The notes beneath the pieces were generated by a model. That model did not search any database, was not told the origin of the DNA, and saw only the letters and a program-made list of their open reading frames with translations. The position numbers and the translations under genes are program-made. A DNA stretch of 14,510 bases from an uncultured Eggerthellaceae bacterium (GTDB taxonomy: Bacteria; Actinomycetota; Coriobacteriia; Coriobacteriales; Eggerthellaceae): NCBI GenBank assembly GCA_958454405.1, contig CAUEBO010000062.1:1-14510 (forward strand), in the 5' to 3' direction. Positions 13,608 through 14,510 of this stretch are shown here, in pieces. Within the stretch, counting starts at the first letter, position 1. The number at the start of each line of letters is the position of its first letter.

Positions 13608-14510
13608 ATGATGGATCTCTGGCCGCGTCTCGAACCGCTGCTCGCCGACGCGGAGCGCCCTGCGCGCTACCTGAACCACGAGTACGGATGCGTCTACAAG
13701 CCCGAAGCGGACTTCCGCTTCTGCATGGTCTACCCCGACACCTACGAGCTCGGCCAGGCCAACCAGGCGCTGCGCATCCTCGTCAACGTCGTGAACGCGC
13801 AGGAGGGGATGGCGGCCGAGCGCGCCTTTTTGCCCGCGCCGGCGATGTGCGACACGCTGCGCGCCGAAGGGCTGCCGCTGTTCTCCATCGAGAGCTGCGC
13901 GCCGGTTTCGGAGTTCGACGTCGTGGGTATCACGCTGCCGCACGAGTTGGCGGCCACGAACGTGCTCGAGACGCTCGATCTGGCCGGCATCCCGCTGCGC
14001 GCCGCCGATCGCGGCGAGCATGATCCGTTCGTGGTGGCGGGCGGCCCCTGCGCGTACAACCCCGAGCCCTACGCCCCCTTCTTCGACGCCTTCAGCATCG
14101 GAGAAGGCGAGGAGGCGCTGCCCGAAGGCCTCGCGCTCATCCGGCGGATGCGCTCCGAAGGGGCGGCGCGGGGCGACGTCCTGCGCGCGCTCGCGCTCGA
14201 GCCGGGCTGGTACGTGCCCTCGCTCTACCGTTGGCGCACAGAGGAGGAGGCCCAGGAGGCGGGCTCGTGGATCGAGCCTTTCGACGAGGGTCTGCCGACG
14301 CTCGTCGAAAAGCGCCTGTTCGAGGGCTTCGCGGAAAGCCCGGGATGGGAGCCGTGCATCGTCCCGTTCACCGAGGCGGTGCACGACCGCCTGAACGTCG
14401 AGATCCTGCGCGGGTGCGCCCGGGGCTGCCGCTTCTGCCAGGCGGGCATGATGTACCGCCCCGTGCGCGAGCGTTCGGCCGACAACATCGTGGAATCGGT
14501 GGTGCAGGGG
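13608..14510 (+). CDS. TIGR03960-family radical SAM protein (5' part, truncated by window end)
   Basis: The first 301 codons of a larger protein; no stop occurs before the window ends. The N-terminal YLNHEYGCVYKP block (21-32) and the following Rossmann-like, B12-binding-like region (to about 190, including MVYPDTYELGQAN and AGGPCAYNPEP) are typical of the TIGR03960 family. The radical SAM motif CARGCRFC gives Cys270, Cys274 and Cys277, which bind a [4Fe-4S] cluster used to cleave S-adenosylmethionine. The substrate of this family is not established to my knowledge. Its genes commonly sit beside a DUF2344 gene and an rng/rplU region, which would lie beyond the window. The first ATG of the ATG-ATG pair (13608) is nine bases behind GAGGAAA (13592-13598) and is preferred. 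It follows the DUF697-like gene after 51 nt and may belong to the same transcript. Confidence 0.88.
   Translation, partial: MMDLWPRLEPLLADAERPARYLNHEYGCVYKPEADFRFCMVYPDTYELGQANQALRILVNVVNAQEGMAAERAFLPAPAMCDTLRAEGLPLFSIESCAPVSEFDVVGITLPHELAATNVLETLDLAGIPLRAADRGEHDPFVVAGGPCAYNPEPYAPFFDAFSIGEGEEALPEGLALIRRMRSEGAARGDVLRALALEPGWYVPSLYRWRTEEEAQEAGSWIEPFDEGLPTLVEKRLFEGFAESPGWEPCIVPFTEAVHDRLNVEILRGCARGCRFCQAGMMYRPVRERSADNIVESVVQG

Noticed and set aside
1..14510. CRISPR arrays, tRNA or rRNA genes, insertion sequences, attachment sites
   Set aside because: No regularly spaced repeats, cloverleaf or rRNA-like segments, transposase genes or terminal inverted repeats were seen on reading the window.

Overview
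The window is high-GC DNA carrying plus-strand genes only, packed into short-spaced operons with occasional GTG starts and 1-11 nt gene overlaps. Codon use, gene content (a four-subunit group 3-type [NiFe] hydrogenase, ndk, an mre/rod-shape cluster, a TIGR03960-type radical SAM gene) and protein style suggest an anaerobic, rod-shaped actinomycete of the class Coriobacteriia, probably Eggerthellaceae (Eggerthella, Gordonibacter and relatives). That placement is inference; there is no rRNA or other taxonomic marker here.

Layout. (1) 1-2156: the 3' end of a cyclophilin-type peptidyl-prolyl isomerase, a membrane-anchored TPR protein, and nucleoside diphosphate kinase (ndk). A long base-paired rod ending in a T-run (2176-2264) follows ndk. 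(2) 2327-6362: a compact hydrogenase operon in the order beta-gamma-delta-alpha, as in the Pyrococcus sulfhydrogenase (hydBGDA): iron-sulfur electron-transfer subunit, FAD/NAD(P)/[2Fe-2S] reductase subunit, [NiFe] small subunit, [NiFe] large subunit. The large subunit ends exactly at the histidine of its DPCxxCxxH motif, so it lacks the C-terminal peptide that maturation proteases normally remove. (3) 6363-6547: a 185 bp intergenic stretch with an extended -10 promoter flanked by inverted and direct repeats. (4) 6548-13556: the elongasome operon mreB-mreC-mreD-mrdA(PBP2)-rodA plus a DUF697-like protein of unknown role. (5) 13608-14510: the 5' part of a TIGR03960-family radical SAM gene cut by the window end.

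How the genes work together. HydA/HydD would oxidise or produce H2, and electrons would pass through the iron-sulfur clusters of HydD, HydB and HydG to FAD and then NAD(P). MreB filaments with MreC and MreD position the RodA glycosyltransferase and PBP2 transpeptidase for lateral-wall synthesis. The DUF697-like gene is co-directional and only 14 nt behind rodA, so it is probably co-transcribed with the cell-shape genes.

Most of the window is recognisable core metabolism and cell-wall machinery, and I do not see a clearly new multi-gene system. The points most worth a second look are the extension-free hydrogenase large subunit, the repeat cluster around the mreB promoter, the structured RNA between ndk and the hydrogenase operon, the second N-terminal membrane segment on PBP2, and the apparently degenerate G-domain fused to DUF697.
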